This document shows, in pieces, positions 8,488 to 18,100 of a DNA stretch of 50,230 bases. Every line of letters starts with the position of its first letter. Position 1 is the stretch's first letter. Under the pieces are notes generated by a model. That model was given only the letters and a program-made list of their open reading frames with translations. It searched no databases and was not told the DNA's origin. Source of the stretch: Ruminococcaceae bacterium UBA7212 (lineage in GTDB: Bacteria; Bacillota; Clostridia; Oscillospirales; Acutalibacteraceae); NCBI GenBank assembly GCA_002490525.1, contig DKUE01000002.1, forward strand, positions 11,965 to 62,194. Direction: 5' to 3'. A program made the translations under genes and the position numbers.

Positions 8488-9212
8488 ACGCGCACCTCAC
8501 CTTCACAAAGCTGAATGGCTTCTTTCAAATGAAGTGTGCCTTTATAAATCGAACGTCCGCAAATCGCGCCGTACAGTCCAGCGTCTTTTAAGGCGCGGAT
8601 GTCCTCTATATCCTTTATGCCTCCGCTGGCAACAATATCACAGGAAACCGCCTCATTTAAAGCGCAAAGCTGTTCTGTATTCGGTCCTGTCAGCATGCCG
8701 TCACGGTCAATGTCGGTATAAATAACGGTGCGCACGCCTGCCTGCTCCATTTCCTTTGCCAGCGTAATGTAATGCACCGTGCCGGTTTCGCACCAGCCCT
8801 CGGTCGCAACCATTTCACGGCGCGCATCAATACCGACTGCGATTTTGTCACCGAATCCCTTACACGCCTCGCGCACCAGCTGCGGATTTTTCACCGCCGC
8901 CGAACCGAGAATGACACGGGAGATGCCGTTTCCCAAATAATACTCTATGTCCGCCATAGTGCGAATCCCGCCGCCGACCTCGACTTTCAGCCCCGACTGT
9001 GCGGCAATCTCTAAAAAGATATGGGAATTTTTACGTTCACCCTCGCATGCACCGTTTAAGTCCACCATATGAATCCACTCCGCACCTGCCGCTTTGAATG
9101 CGGCGGCAGTGTCCATGTAGCTTTCCGCTACCTTTTCCGCGGAATCCATATCGCCTTTGTATAGACGCACACAGGTCTCATTTTTGATATCAATCGCGGG
9201 AAAAATCAGCAT
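8484..9212 (-). CDS. hisA: ProFAR isomerase
   Basis: A 242-residue (beta/alpha)8 barrel that isomerises ProFAR to PRFAR, the fourth step of the pathway. The start is taken at the ATG at 9212 (MLIFPAIDIKNETCVRLYKG). A longer frame to 9251 exists but would overlap hisB by 38 bases. Asp in FPAID and the half-barrel repeats GGIRTMADIEYYLGNGISRVILGSAA and ASGGIKDIEDIRALKDAGLYGAICG supply the phosphate sites; the second catalytic Asp is in TDIDRDG. It is clearly HisA and not HisF, because the N-terminal RxIPCLD signature of HisF is absent. It lies 1 base after hisB. Confidence 0.95.
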   Translation of the reverse strand: MLIFPAIDIKNETCVRLYKGDMDSAEKVAESYMDTAAAFKAAGAEWIHMVDLNGACEGERKNSHIFLEIAAQSGLKVEVGGGIRTMADIEYYLGNGISRVILGSAAVKNPQLVREACKGFGDKIAVGIDARREMVATEGWCETGTVHYITLAKEMEQAGVRTVIYTDIDRDGMLTGPNTEQLCALNEAVSCDIVASGGIKDIEDIRALKDAGLYGAICGRSIYKGTLHLKEAIQLCEGEVRV

Positions 9213-9213
9213 A

Positions 9214-9795
9214 TCAGTCCAACATTCCTTTCGTCGAAAGCGTTTGCCCATCTGTTGTTTTTGTGCAGGCCAGTTTTAAGGCATGTGCCGCCGCTTTGAA
9301 AAGCGCCTCTAAAATATGATGAGAATTTTCACCGTAGGGTGCGCGCAGATGCAGGGTAATGCCCGCCGCCGTGCTGAAGGCGCGGAAAAATTCCTTCGCC
9401 ATGCAGGTGTCAAATGCACCGACACGTTCTTCCGGGAAATCTGCCTCAAACACCAAAAACGGTCTGCCGCTGATATCCGCCGCACAAAAACCGAGGGCTT
9501 CATCCATCGGCACAAAAAAGCTGCCGTAACGCACAATACCCGATTTATCGCCGAGCGCGTCAAAAAATGCCTTGCCCAAAACAATGCCTGTATCCTCTAT
9601 TGTGTGGTGACAGTCCACCTGCAAATCGCCCTTGCAAGTAAGCTGTAAGCCGAAGCCGCCGTGTACGGCAAACGCCGTTAACATATGGTCAAAAAAGCCG
9701 ATACCTGTCTCTACGGACACTTCGCCGCCGTCCAAATTCAACAGAACAGAAATATCGGTTTCTTTCGAAGTGCGCTGTGCAGTTGCTGTTCTCAT
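9214..9795 (-). CDS. hisB: Imidazoleglycerol-phosphate dehydratase
   Basis: A 193-residue monofunctional dehydratase without the phosphatase half found in enterobacteria. It converts imidazole-glycerol phosphate to imidazole-acetol phosphate. The Mn-binding histidine motifs GFFDHML, DCHHTIEDTGIVLGKAF and GENSHHILEALFKAAAHAL are intact. The start overlaps the end of hisC by 4 bases. HisB needs the product of HisF-HisH, whose genes are missing from this operon. No separate histidinol-phosphate phosphatase gene is seen in the window. Confidence 0.95.
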   Translation of the reverse strand: MRTATAQRTSKETDISVLLNLDGGEVSVETGIGFFDHMLTAFAVHGGFGLQLTCKGDLQVDCHHTIEDTGIVLGKAFFDALGDKSGIVRYGSFFVPMDEALGFCAADISGRPFLVFEADFPEERVGAFDTCMAKEFFRAFSTAAGITLHLRAPYGENSHHILEALFKAAAHALKLACTKTTDGQTLSTKGMLD

Positions 9796-10853
9796 CGGGA
9801 TTCCCCTTTCAAATAGGCTTCTAAGTGCTCCGTAACCGCTTCGTTTTCATAATTGCGCCCTGCTGTGATGCGCAGGCAATCACCCATACAGCGCACAATC
9901 ACGCCCTTTTCTTTTAAATAAGCAAATATTGCACGGGATTCTGCACTTTTCACGTAAACAAAATTCGTATCCGGTTTGACAGGCGTCAGCCGTTCGGGAA
10001 ATGCCTCTGCCAGTTTTAAAACGGCCTTGTATAAATCGTCACGAGACTCTAAAATTCGCTGAATACTTGTGCGGATGTATTCGGGATGCGAGAAAATCAC
10101 CGTCCCAACGGTTTGCGTCAGCGTGTTGACATTGTAGGGGGATTTGACCGCCTGCAAAACGTCAATCAAGCGCTTTTGCCCGACGGCAAAGCCCAGCCGT
10201 ACCGCCGCCATGCCAATCGCTTTCGAACAGGTTTTTAAAATCAGAAGATTGTCATACTCTGAAAATTCCGAAAGCAAGCTTTCACTTGAAAAATCCATAT
10301 AAGCTTCATCGAGTACCACCAACGACTGCACCGAGGTAATCAGCCGCCGCACCTCGTCGCGGCACAGTACCAAAGAAGTCGGATTGCAGGGATTGGAAAA
10401 CACAATCATACGTGCGTTTTCGCGGTTGGCGGTTTCTATTAAACGGTCAACATCTATCGAAAAATTATCCTTTTTCGGTACAACGATATTGTTACATTCC
10501 ACAATTGAGGCGTAAAACGAATACATCGAAAAATCGCGTTCCAAAGTAATGACCGTATCGCCCTTTTGTAAAAATGCGTTCATCAGGACGGAAATCACCT
10601 CATCGGAACCGTTCCCCGCCATCACGCATTCCGCCGGCACACCGTAAAATGCGGCAAAGCCTGCGCGTACCTCTGCGGCAAACGGGTCGGGATAGCGATT
10701 AAAATGGGTGCTTTGCAGTTCTTCCGCAAGCTCCTGCTTCATTTCCTTCGAAAGGGTGATAAATGACTCATTCGCATCCAAACGAATCGGATACTGCCCC
10801 GTAATTGGGTCATAAGGGGTTAAATTTTGCACTTTTTCATTCAGTGAGAACAT
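9792..10853 (-). CDS. hisC: Histidinol-phosphate aminotransferase
   Basis: A 353-residue fold-type I PLP enzyme transferring the amino group from glutamate to imidazole-acetol phosphate. The start of the fold shows YDPITGQYPIRLDANES. The PLP-site residues are in NPCNPTS, VVLDEAYMDF and LKTCSKAIGMAAVRLGF, where the Lys of TCSKAIG forms the Schiff base. The final KEKGVIVRCMGDCLRITAG is typical of HisC. It follows hisD after 26 bases, which hold its ribosome site. A broader role in tyrosine or phenylalanine transamination is possible for this family. Confidence 0.95.
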   Translation of the reverse strand: MFSLNEKVQNLTPYDPITGQYPIRLDANESFITLSKEMKQELAEELQSTHFNRYPDPFAAEVRAGFAAFYGVPAECVMAGNGSDEVISVLMNAFLQKGDTVITLERDFSMYSFYASIVECNNIVVPKKDNFSIDVDRLIETANRENARMIVFSNPCNPTSLVLCRDEVRRLITSVQSLVVLDEAYMDFSSESLLSEFSEYDNLLILKTCSKAIGMAAVRLGFAVGQKRLIDVLQAVKSPYNVNTLTQTVGTVIFSHPEYIRTSIQRILESRDDLYKAVLKLAEAFPERLTPVKPDTNFVYVKSAESRAIFAYLKEKGVIVRCMGDCLRITAGRNYENEAVTEHLEAYLKGESR

Positions 10854-10879
10854 AAATTCAGGTACTTCCTTTAATGGGT

Positions 10880-12166
10880 TTATTCAAATCTAACTTTCAC
10901 GGAATTGGCGTGCGCGGTCAAACCTTCGGTTTCGGCAAGCTTAACAATGTCGTCCTTCGCCTCACGCAACGCGTCCTCGGTATAGTAAATAAAGCTGGAT
11001 TTTTTCACAAAGCTGTCCACCGACAGCGGAGAGAAGAAGCGTGCCGTACCGCCTGTGGGCAACACGTGATTCGGACCTGCGAAATAATCTCCCAGTGGTT
11101 CGGGCGCGAAATGGCCTAAAAATACACTGCCTGCATTGTCTACCCGTCCGATATATTCCATCGGATTTTTGACCGCCATTTCCAAATGTTCTGGCGCCAG
11201 TTCGTTCGCAAAATCCACCGCTTCATCGAGCGTACTGCAAACAATAATCGCGCCGAAATCGTCTAAAGACTGCCGGATAATCTCACGGCGGGAAAGCGTC
11301 TGCATTTGGCGCTCCAGTTCCGCCGCCGTGTTCTCTGCAAGTTCCGCGCTTGTCGTCAGCAAAATAGCACTTGCCAATTTGTCATGCTCCGCCTGGCTCA
11401 TCAAATCCGCCGCTAAAAATTTCGGGTCTGCCGATTCATCGGCAACAATCAGAATTTCGGACGGACCTGCAATCATGTCAATATCGACTGTACCAAAGAG
11501 CAGCTTCTTCGCCGTTGCAACAAAAATATTGCCGGGACCTACAATCTTATCTACCTGCGGCACTGTTTCTGTTCCGTACGCCAGCGCGGCGACCGCCTGT
11601 GCACCGCCCATTAAGAACACGCGGTCCACACCCGCGATCTTCGCCGCCGCCAAAATATCGGGGTTGGCGGTGCCGTCTTTGCGAGGCGGCGTAACCATAA
11701 TAATTTCCTCCACGCCCGCAATTTTTGCAGGGATTGCATTCATCAAAACGCTGGACGGATACGCCGCCGTGCCGCCGGGTACATAAATCCCAACGCGCCG
11801 AAGCCCTCGGATACGCTGTCCCAAAATCACGCCGTTTGCTTTGGCATCCAGCCAGCTTTGCTGTTTCTGGCGCGTATGAAAATCGCGGATATTGTCCGCC
11901 GCCTTGTAAAGTGCATAAACAAATTCGCTGTCGCACTGTTCTATAGAGGCATCCAGAATTTCCCGCGGGACTTCCGCATTTTCAGGTACAGAACCGTCAA
12001 ACTTCATTGTGTATTCACGCACGGCGGTATCGCCGTATTCTTTGACCTTCGTAAGAATTTCCTGTACCGCCACCGTGACGGTGCGGTCAATCTCCCCACT
12101 GCGTGCTTTTAACTGCTCCAGCAACTTGCGTTCGGCTCTGCCGTCCGCCTTTGCAATCTGAATCAT
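10880..12166 (-). CDS. hisD: Histidinol dehydrogenase
   Basis: A 428-residue NAD- and zinc-dependent enzyme carrying out the last two oxidations from histidinol to histidine. The signature GLRRVGIYVPGGTAAYPSS, the glycine-rich VDKIVGPGNIFVATAKK, the segment IAGPSEILIVADESADPKFLAADLMSQAEHD with zinc ligands Gln and His, and the late APEHLEMA and GPNHVLPTGGTARF motifs are all intact. The start overlaps the end of hisG by 4 bases, suggesting coupled translation. Length is standard. Confidence 0.97.
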   Translation of the reverse strand: MIQIAKADGRAERKLLEQLKARSGEIDRTVTVAVQEILTKVKEYGDTAVREYTMKFDGSVPENAEVPREILDASIEQCDSEFVYALYKAADNIRDFHTRQKQQSWLDAKANGVILGQRIRGLRRVGIYVPGGTAAYPSSVLMNAIPAKIAGVEEIIMVTPPRKDGTANPDILAAAKIAGVDRVFLMGGAQAVAALAYGTETVPQVDKIVGPGNIFVATAKKLLFGTVDIDMIAGPSEILIVADESADPKFLAADLMSQAEHDKLASAILLTTSAELAENTAAELERQMQTLSRREIIRQSLDDFGAIIVCSTLDEAVDFANELAPEHLEMAVKNPMEYIGRVDNAGSVFLGHFAPEPLGDYFAGPNHVLPTGGTARFFSPLSVDSFVKKSSFIYYTEDALREAKDDIVKLAETEGLTAHANSVKVRFE

Positions 12167-12798
12167 ATGTCTGCCTCCCGTTTTGCTGCTTCAATTCTAT
12201 TCAGAAAATCGTCAATCTCTGCACGGCGCAACTTCATACCCGCCGTATTCACAATGACGCGTGCCGAAATCGGCATGATTTTTTCATAAACCTCTAAGCC
12301 GTTCTCTTTTAAAGTCGTACCCGTCTCCACAATATCCACAATCGCGTCGGACAGCTCTAACAGCGGTGCCAGCTCCACAGAGCCTTCAATCTTAATGATT
12401 TTTACATCCATACCCTTTCCCTCAAAAAAGGTTTTCGTCACATTTGGGTATTTTGTGGCAATCCGCTTGACGTTATAACCGCCGTAAAAATTCTCGCCCG
12501 CCTTGCCCGCCAGGCAAAAATTACATTTACCGAGTTCCAAATCGCAGACCTCGTAAAAGCTTTTGCCGTTTTCGACAATCGTGTCCTTGCCGACCACGCC
12601 GATATCGCAAACCCCGTGTTCTACATAGGTAATCACATCCGCCGCCTTTGCAAGCACAACCTCATAGTCGCCGACAGGCAAAATCAGCCGTCTGCCTTTA
12701 TTGATAAGCTCTGTACAGTCCAGTCCCATTTTTTGAAACAGTGCGACCGTTTGTTTTTCCAATCTGCCTTTGGTTAAGGCGATACGCAATTTTCTCAT
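12163..12798 (-). CDS. hisG: ATP phosphoribosyltransferase, short form
   Basis: A 211-residue short-form HisG, catalysing the committed step that joins ATP and PRPP. It begins LRIALTKGRLEKQT. The PRPP loop is in DAIVDIVETGTTLKENGL. It lacks the C-terminal regulatory domain of the long form, so it needs the HisZ partner encoded just upstream, with which it forms an octamer feedback-inhibited by histidine. The 4-base overlap with hisZ fits stoichiometric co-production. Confidence 0.97.
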   Translation of the reverse strand: MRKLRIALTKGRLEKQTVALFQKMGLDCTELINKGRRLILPVGDYEVVLAKAADVITYVEHGVCDIGVVGKDTIVENGKSFYEVCDLELGKCNFCLAGKAGENFYGGYNVKRIATKYPNVTKTFFEGKGMDVKIIKIEGSVELAPLLELSDAIVDIVETGTTLKENGLEVYEKIMPISARVIVNTAGMKLRRAEIDDFLNRIEAAKREADI

Positions 12799-13994
12799 AA
12801 TTCAATCTCCTCGGTACCCTGCTCGCCAATGACCAAAATACGGGGAATCCCGTTTTCCTTTGCATACTGCTTTGCACACTCTAAATCCGTGCAAACACTG
12901 TGCTCACATGATGTGCCCGCCGCTGTCATACGGCTTTGCTGACGGAGCGCCTCGGTTTCGTAACCGTCCTCACCGAACACCAACACCTGCGCGGCAGTCT
13001 TTTCGCGCACTTCTCCGCGGGAAAGCATGGCGCGCGCCAAGTCGTCAATATGCAAGCCGAAGCCCGTTGCCGGCAAATCCGCGCCGAATTCCCGAATCAG
13101 CGAATCGTACCGTCCGCCCGAAAGCACCGTCACGCCGCTGCCCGCGGTATATCCGCGGAACACAAGACCCGTATAATAATTACTGCGGTGCACCAGACTC
13201 AAATCAATAATAATATTTTCGGAAAGTCCCGCTTTTTCGAGCCGTTCGTAAATCGTGCGCAAATAGGAAAGCGCTTCTTCTGCCTGTGCGCTTTTTGTGA
13301 CTGCCGCCGCCTTTCGGAGCACCTCCGTACCGCCGAACATACGCGGCAAATTGCGAAGCGCCTCGGTGATGGGGGTCTGCCCCAGACGGTCTAAAATATT
13401 GCCGAGTGCCACATAATTTTTACTTTCCATACAGTCATAAATTTCTTCCGTGATTTCCGCACTGCATTCAAGCGAAGCACACAGCGCTTTGAAATACCCT
13501 GCATGGCCGATTTCAATTTTGGAGTCAGGTGCGCCGCAGGTTTCGAGCGCCTGCACCGCCATAGTCAGAATTTCCAAATCCGCGCGCAAGCCCGAAGCGC
13601 CGATTAACTCCACGCCGCTTTGCGCGATTTCGTCGCTGTGCCCCGAAAGACGCGGCTGGCGCGTAAATACATTTTGATTGTAGTAAAGCCGAATCGGCAA
13701 GGAAGCCCCCTGCAAGCGTGTTGCCGCCACGCGCGCAATCGGTAATGTCGAGTCGGAACGCAGAACCAACAGCCGCCCGTAGGCATCGGTCATGGAATAC
13801 ATGGATTCGGGCAGTGCGCCTGCGCTTTCACGGTTAAATACATCGAAAAATTCGAAAGTAGGCGTCATAATGCGCCGATAGCCATGCGACTTAAATAAAT
13901 CCGAAAGGCGGCGTTCCACCGTGCGGCGTGCGTCACTTTCTTCGAATAAATAATCTCTGGTCCCCTCGGGGGTGAGCTTTGCGTAGTTTTTCAT
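12795..13994 (-). CDS. hisZ: ATP phosphoribosyltransferase regulatory subunit
   Basis: A 399-residue paralogue of histidyl-tRNA synthetase that binds histidine and activates the short-form HisG. The catalytic-core motifs resemble class II synthetases: GTRDYLFEESDARRTVERRL, RIMTPTFEFFDVF, and FTRQPRLSGHSDEIAQSGVELIG. The anticodon-binding domain is replaced by a short C-terminal part. The frame is open to 14207, but I place the start at the ATG at 13994 (MKNYAKLTPEG), which follows AAAGGACC. The extra upstream codons run through a dispersed repeat and lack family similarity. It is the first gene of the his operon. Confidence 0.92.
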   Translation of the reverse strand: MKNYAKLTPEGTRDYLFEESDARRTVERRLSDLFKSHGYRRIMTPTFEFFDVFNRESAGALPESMYSMTDAYGRLLVLRSDSTLPIARVAATRLQGASLPIRLYYNQNVFTRQPRLSGHSDEIAQSGVELIGASGLRADLEILTMAVQALETCGAPDSKIEIGHAGYFKALCASLECSAEITEEIYDCMESKNYVALGNILDRLGQTPITEALRNLPRMFGGTEVLRKAAAVTKSAQAEEALSYLRTIYERLEKAGLSENIIIDLSLVHRSNYYTGLVFRGYTAGSGVTVLSGGRYDSLIREFGADLPATGFGLHIDDLARAMLSRGEVREKTAAQVLVFGEDGYETEALRQQSRMTAAGTSCEHSVCTDLECAKQYAKENGIPRILVIGEQGTEEIEL

Positions 13995-14080
13995 GAGATA
14001 TAAAGGTCCTTTCCAAAGGGAATTTATATAGATTACTGCGGACAGATGAGAACACCCGCTACTGCGAATTTGCTTCAAAT

Positions 14081-14170
14081 TGTCATTCTGAACCGTAGGC
14101 GAAGAATCGCACAACACACTAAGTAAATTTCTTCTCATGGAGATTCTTCGGCTTCGCCTCAGAATGACAG
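14081..14170. repeat. Dispersed inverted-repeat element, copy 2 (complete)
   Basis: The left arm TGTCATTCTGAACC...GGCGAAGAAT and right arm GGAGATTCTTCGGCTTCGCC then TCAGAATGACA enclose a spacer containing CACAACACACTAAGTAAAT. This complete copy can fold into one long hairpin in the his leader RNA. Confidence 0.85.
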
Positions 14171-14345
14171 TAGAAAACAGCCTCTGTGTTGTTCCGCAAA
14201 ATTTCATCTGCTCCGTCGCGGATGCCGACCTCTACGCAGTCGGTTCATAGCCATCGGTTTTGTACAGATGTCCAAATTCGCTCGGGCGGGCGTAAAAACG
14301 CACTCTTGTAGACGGCACGCCCCGCTGTCGCTTTAGCGTGCTACT

Positions 14346-14374
14346 ATGGTAACACAATAAAGCAATTGCGTCAA
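14346..14374 (-). promoter_or_regulatory. Sigma-A promoter of the his operon
   Basis: On the minus strand, TTGACG (14369-14374), a 17-base spacer, then TACCAT (14346-14351). It lies 350 bases upstream of hisZ, directly after the DUF3592 gene's stop codon. Confidence 0.6.
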
Positions 14375-14398
14375 GTATTTCACATAGGATTCTATGAT

Positions 14399-15145
14399 TT
14401 ACACAGAAAATCCTTTGCAATCTTCTGCCTTTTGCAAAGAATCCGTATCCACAAGATACTTTGTCGGTTTTTGCGGGTCGAAATACACCCGCACCGATGT
14501 GCCGACCAGCGACTGTGGCAACGGTTGGTAGACATAGCGACTTTTTAGGCGTTTGCCTGCAAGCGCGGGAACAGCGCCCGTTTCGCAAAACAGATAATAC
14601 GGCGTTCTGCCGTTGACTGTTACATTTTCCGCACGCGCGACTGCGGTGATGCGCGCCGTAACGGCATCGCCTTTTTCCATCAGCCGCCGTTTACCGTTGC
14701 AACAGATTGTCGAAACGCTGAAACCGATTGCGCCAAACAGGAAAAAGCAACCGCCGATACTCAAGAACATCGTACCGCCGAGATATGTTTTATTGCGCGC
14801 CCGATGCGGTGCGTCGGGTGCATAGTACATCGTATATACATCCCCCACACGCATCGAAGACGAATAACTGTTTAAACGCACGCAGTATTCTTTCCCGCCT
14901 ACGGTATAGCGTACAATCGGATGCTGACTGCCCTCCGCATCTGAAACGAATTCCGCAATTTCACCCTGCACGGTTTTTGCGGTTTTATAAAACGCAATAT
15001 CCGAATACAGCCAAATACTGCCAACCACGGTGAACAGCAATCCACCGAGAGCGAAGCTGACAAATAAAATCCGCAAAATTCGCTGAAAGGGTTTACTGCC
15101 GGGTACGGGACCGCGTATATAAGAAAGTCTTGCACTGTGCCGCAT
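14399..15145 (-). CDS. DUF3592 membrane protein
   Basis: A 248-residue protein with two membrane helices (roughly LFVSFALGGLLFTVVGSIWLY and GTMFLSIGGCFFLFGAIGF). Between them is an extracytoplasmic beta-rich domain with HPIVRYTVGGKEYCVRLNSYSS, then VGDVYTMYYAPDAPHRAR, which is the DUF3592 pattern. A second similar beta segment follows at the C-terminus (VRVYFDPQKPTKYLVD). Function of the family is not established. I choose the ATG at 15145 (MRHSARLS), 5 bases after the polC stop; a longer frame would overlap polC. It is the last gene of the pyrH-polC operon. Confidence 0.7.
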   Translation of the reverse strand: MRHSARLSYIRGPVPGSKPFQRILRILFVSFALGGLLFTVVGSIWLYSDIAFYKTAKTVQGEIAEFVSDAEGSQHPIVRYTVGGKEYCVRLNSYSSSMRVGDVYTMYYAPDAPHRARNKTYLGGTMFLSIGGCFFLFGAIGFSVSTICCNGKRRLMEKGDAVTARITAVARAENVTVNGRTPYYLFCETGAVPALAGKRLKSRYVYQPLPQSLVGTSVRVYFDPQKPTKYLVDTDSLQKAEDCKGFSV

Positions 15146-15150
15146 ACCAA

Positions 15151-18100
15151 TCACCCAAACAAAGAAATCTGCGCAGTTTTCGGCATATCGCCGAATGCCC
15201 CGCACGCATCGAGCAATTCCACCGTGCTTTTGCCCGCCTTGGCACGGCGTGCAAAGTCATCGACTGAAAGGAATTTTCCCTCGCCGTCATTACGTGCCGC
15301 CGCAAGCCCCACTGCCGCGTTATCGCCGATACCCGACAGTGCGGAGAACGGCAGACGGATTTTTCCGTCCTCAATGGTGTAAGCGGTCGCCTTAGACTTA
15401 TAAATATCCACACCCAACAGCTCCACCCCGCGCGCCATCATTTCATTCACCACCTGCATTGCGGTAAACTGTTCTTTTTCTTTGGCAGTGGCGGATTTAT
15501 CTTTGATTTTGCTGTTTAAAAGCTCGAGACGTGCGCGCACAGCATCGTGCCCCTTTACAACCGTTTCCGCATCCAAATCGCCGCCGCGCACGGTCAAGAA
15601 CGCCGTATAATACTCCAAAGGACGGTAAATTTTATACCACCCCAAACGCAGAGCTGCAATAACATATGCCGCCGCGTGCGCTTTCGGGAACATATATTTG
15701 ATTTTACGGCAGGAATCCATATACCATTCGGGCACATTGCAGGCACGCATTGCCTCTTCCGCACCTTCGGGAAACCCAATTTTCGCCACAATCCCTTTAC
15801 GCGTTTTCTCCATAATCTGGAATGCAAGACTGGAATCCAGCCCCTTATGCATCAGGTAGGTCATAATGCTGTCACGCGTACCGATAACCTGTGAAATGTC
15901 GCACGTACCGTTTTTAATAAGCTCCTGCGCGTTGCCCGTCCAAACGTCCGTGCCATGCGACAGACCCGAAATCTGCAGCAAGTCGGAGAAGGTCTTCGGC
16001 TGTGCTTCCAAAAGCATTTGGCAAACAAAGGACGTACCCATTTCGGGAATGGACAGCGTACCCGTTTTCCACTGAATCTCCTCCTCCGTTACACCCAGCG
16101 GCTCGGGACTTGTACAAAGGCGGATAATCTTCGGGTCACACACATCCACATCCATCACATTGATGCCTGTCATATCCTCCAAATGCTTATAGAGCGTGGG
16201 CACATCGTGCCCGAGAATATCGAGTTTTAAAATGGTATCATGCAGCGAATGGAAGTCAAAGTGCGTGGTTTCCATGTCGCTGGTCGTGTCGTCCGCAGGG
16301 TACTGCACAGGGGTAAAGTCGTTGACCTCGTAATCGTTTGGTACAACCACCATCCCGCCGGGGTGCTGTCCCGTGGTGCGCTTGACACCTGTACAGCCGT
16401 CTGTTAAACGCTGTTCCTCGGCGCGGTTGACGTGAATCCCGCGCTCCTCCAAATAATTTTTCACATAGCCGTATGCGGTTTTGTCCGCCACGGTGGCAAT
16501 CGTGCCTGCCTTGAAAACGTGGGATGAACCGAACAGCTCTTCTGTATAGCGGTGCGCCTTGCCTTGATATTCACCCGAGAAATTCAAATCAATATCGGGG
16601 GCTTTGTCGCCGTGGAAACCGAGGAAGGTCTCGAACGGAATTTCGTGTCCGTCGCGAATCAGCGGCGTACCGCAGTGGGGGCAGTCTTTTTTCGGCATAT
16701 CAAAACCCGAACCGTATTCGTTTTTCAGATAGAATTCGGAATATCTGCAATTCGGACAGCGGTAATGAGGCGCTAACGGATTGACCTCGGAAATCCCCGC
16801 CATCGTCGCCACGAAGGACGAGCCGACCGACCCTCGCGAACCGACGTGGTAGCCGTGGTCCTCGGAATCCCAAACCAGCTTTTGCGCAATGATGTAAAGC
16901 ACGGCAAACCCGTGCTTGATAATAGAATCCAACTCACGGTTCAGGCGTGTGGATACGATTTCGGGAATTTCACCGTGAAACTCGTACCAATCCTTTGCCT
17001 TCGCCCAGCAGATTTCCCGCAGCTGTTCTTCGGAGCCCGGAATGGACGGCTGATACGTACCGTCGGGGAACGGACGCATCACTTCCACCATATCGGCAAT
17101 TTTATTCGGATTGGTAATGACGATTTCCTTCGCTGTTTCCTCACCGAGATACTGAAATTCCGCCAGCATTTCCTCTGTCGTACGGAAATAGAGGGGGGCC
17201 TGCTTGTCCGCATCGGAGAAGCCCTGCGCGGCCATCAAAATTGCGCGGTATTTCGCATCCTCAGGGTCAATAAAATGCACATCGCAGGTGGCAACCACGG
17301 GCTTACCCAACTTATCAGCAATCGCAATGATTTTGCGGTTGATATTTTCAATATCCGCTTCGCAGGTAATTTTATCGAATTCCTTATTCTTTTCGGGATT
17401 TTTCGCATTCGGATCGGAATGCGCCGCAATCATAAAGCGGTTGTTTCCCGTCGGCTGAATTTCCAAATAATCATAGAAATTTGCAATTTCCATGATTTCT
17501 TCTTCGGGACGTTCCTCTAAAATGGCGCGGTACAGCTCGCCCGCCTCGCACGCAGACCCGATTATCAGCCCCTCGCGGTATTTGATAAGCTCCGACTTCG
17601 GGGTGCGCGGACGCTTATAATAATAGTTAATGTTGGACATGGAAATCAGCTTGTAAAGATTTTTCAGTCCCGTTAAATTCTTCACCAAAATAATTTGATG
17701 GTAAGAACGCAATTCTTTATAATTCTTGTCCGGCTCCTTGAGGTCATCTATAAAATATGCCTCTACGCCGTAAATAACTTTGATTTTGCCTTTCGCGGCA
17801 TTCATCGCATCCGGGAAGCCCTGCGCACAGCCGTGGTCGGTAATGGCAATCGCCTTATGTCCCCAGCGTATAGCGCGTTCCACCAGCTTTTTGGCGGGCG
17901 TCATGCCGTCCATTTGGGACATATTGGTATGTAAATGCAGCTCGATGCGCTTTTCGGGCGCATTATCTTCTTTTTCGATTTTTTCTACGGTGCTTATGGC
18001 GCGCGGCTCAATGATGTAATCCCGCTTAAATGTGTCAAATTTCACATTACCGTACAGCAATACGTGTGCACCGTTTTTCAGATGCTCCAAAAGCTCGTCA

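Larger units (their letters stand above)
13995..14398 (-). other. his operon leader, 340 bases, with repeat hairpin and no visible T-box
   Basis: Between the predicted transcription start near 14339 and hisZ lies a leader holding a 90-base inverted repeat (14081-14170). I looked for a T-box antiterminator (core like GGUGGNACCGCG), a histidine-rich leader peptide, and a terminator before hisZ, and saw none. A 118-codon open frame at 14232-14588 crosses the promoter and is rejected. Confidence 0.5.

Noticed and set aside
13995..14207. 71-codon upstream extension of hisZ
   Set aside because: It runs through the dispersed repeat, has no similarity to HisZ and lacks a ribosome site, while the ATG at 13994 has one.
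14232..14588. 118-codon minus-strand frame overlapping the his promoter
   Set aside because: It overlaps the DUF3592 gene and the promoter, has no ribosome site and low-complexity composition.
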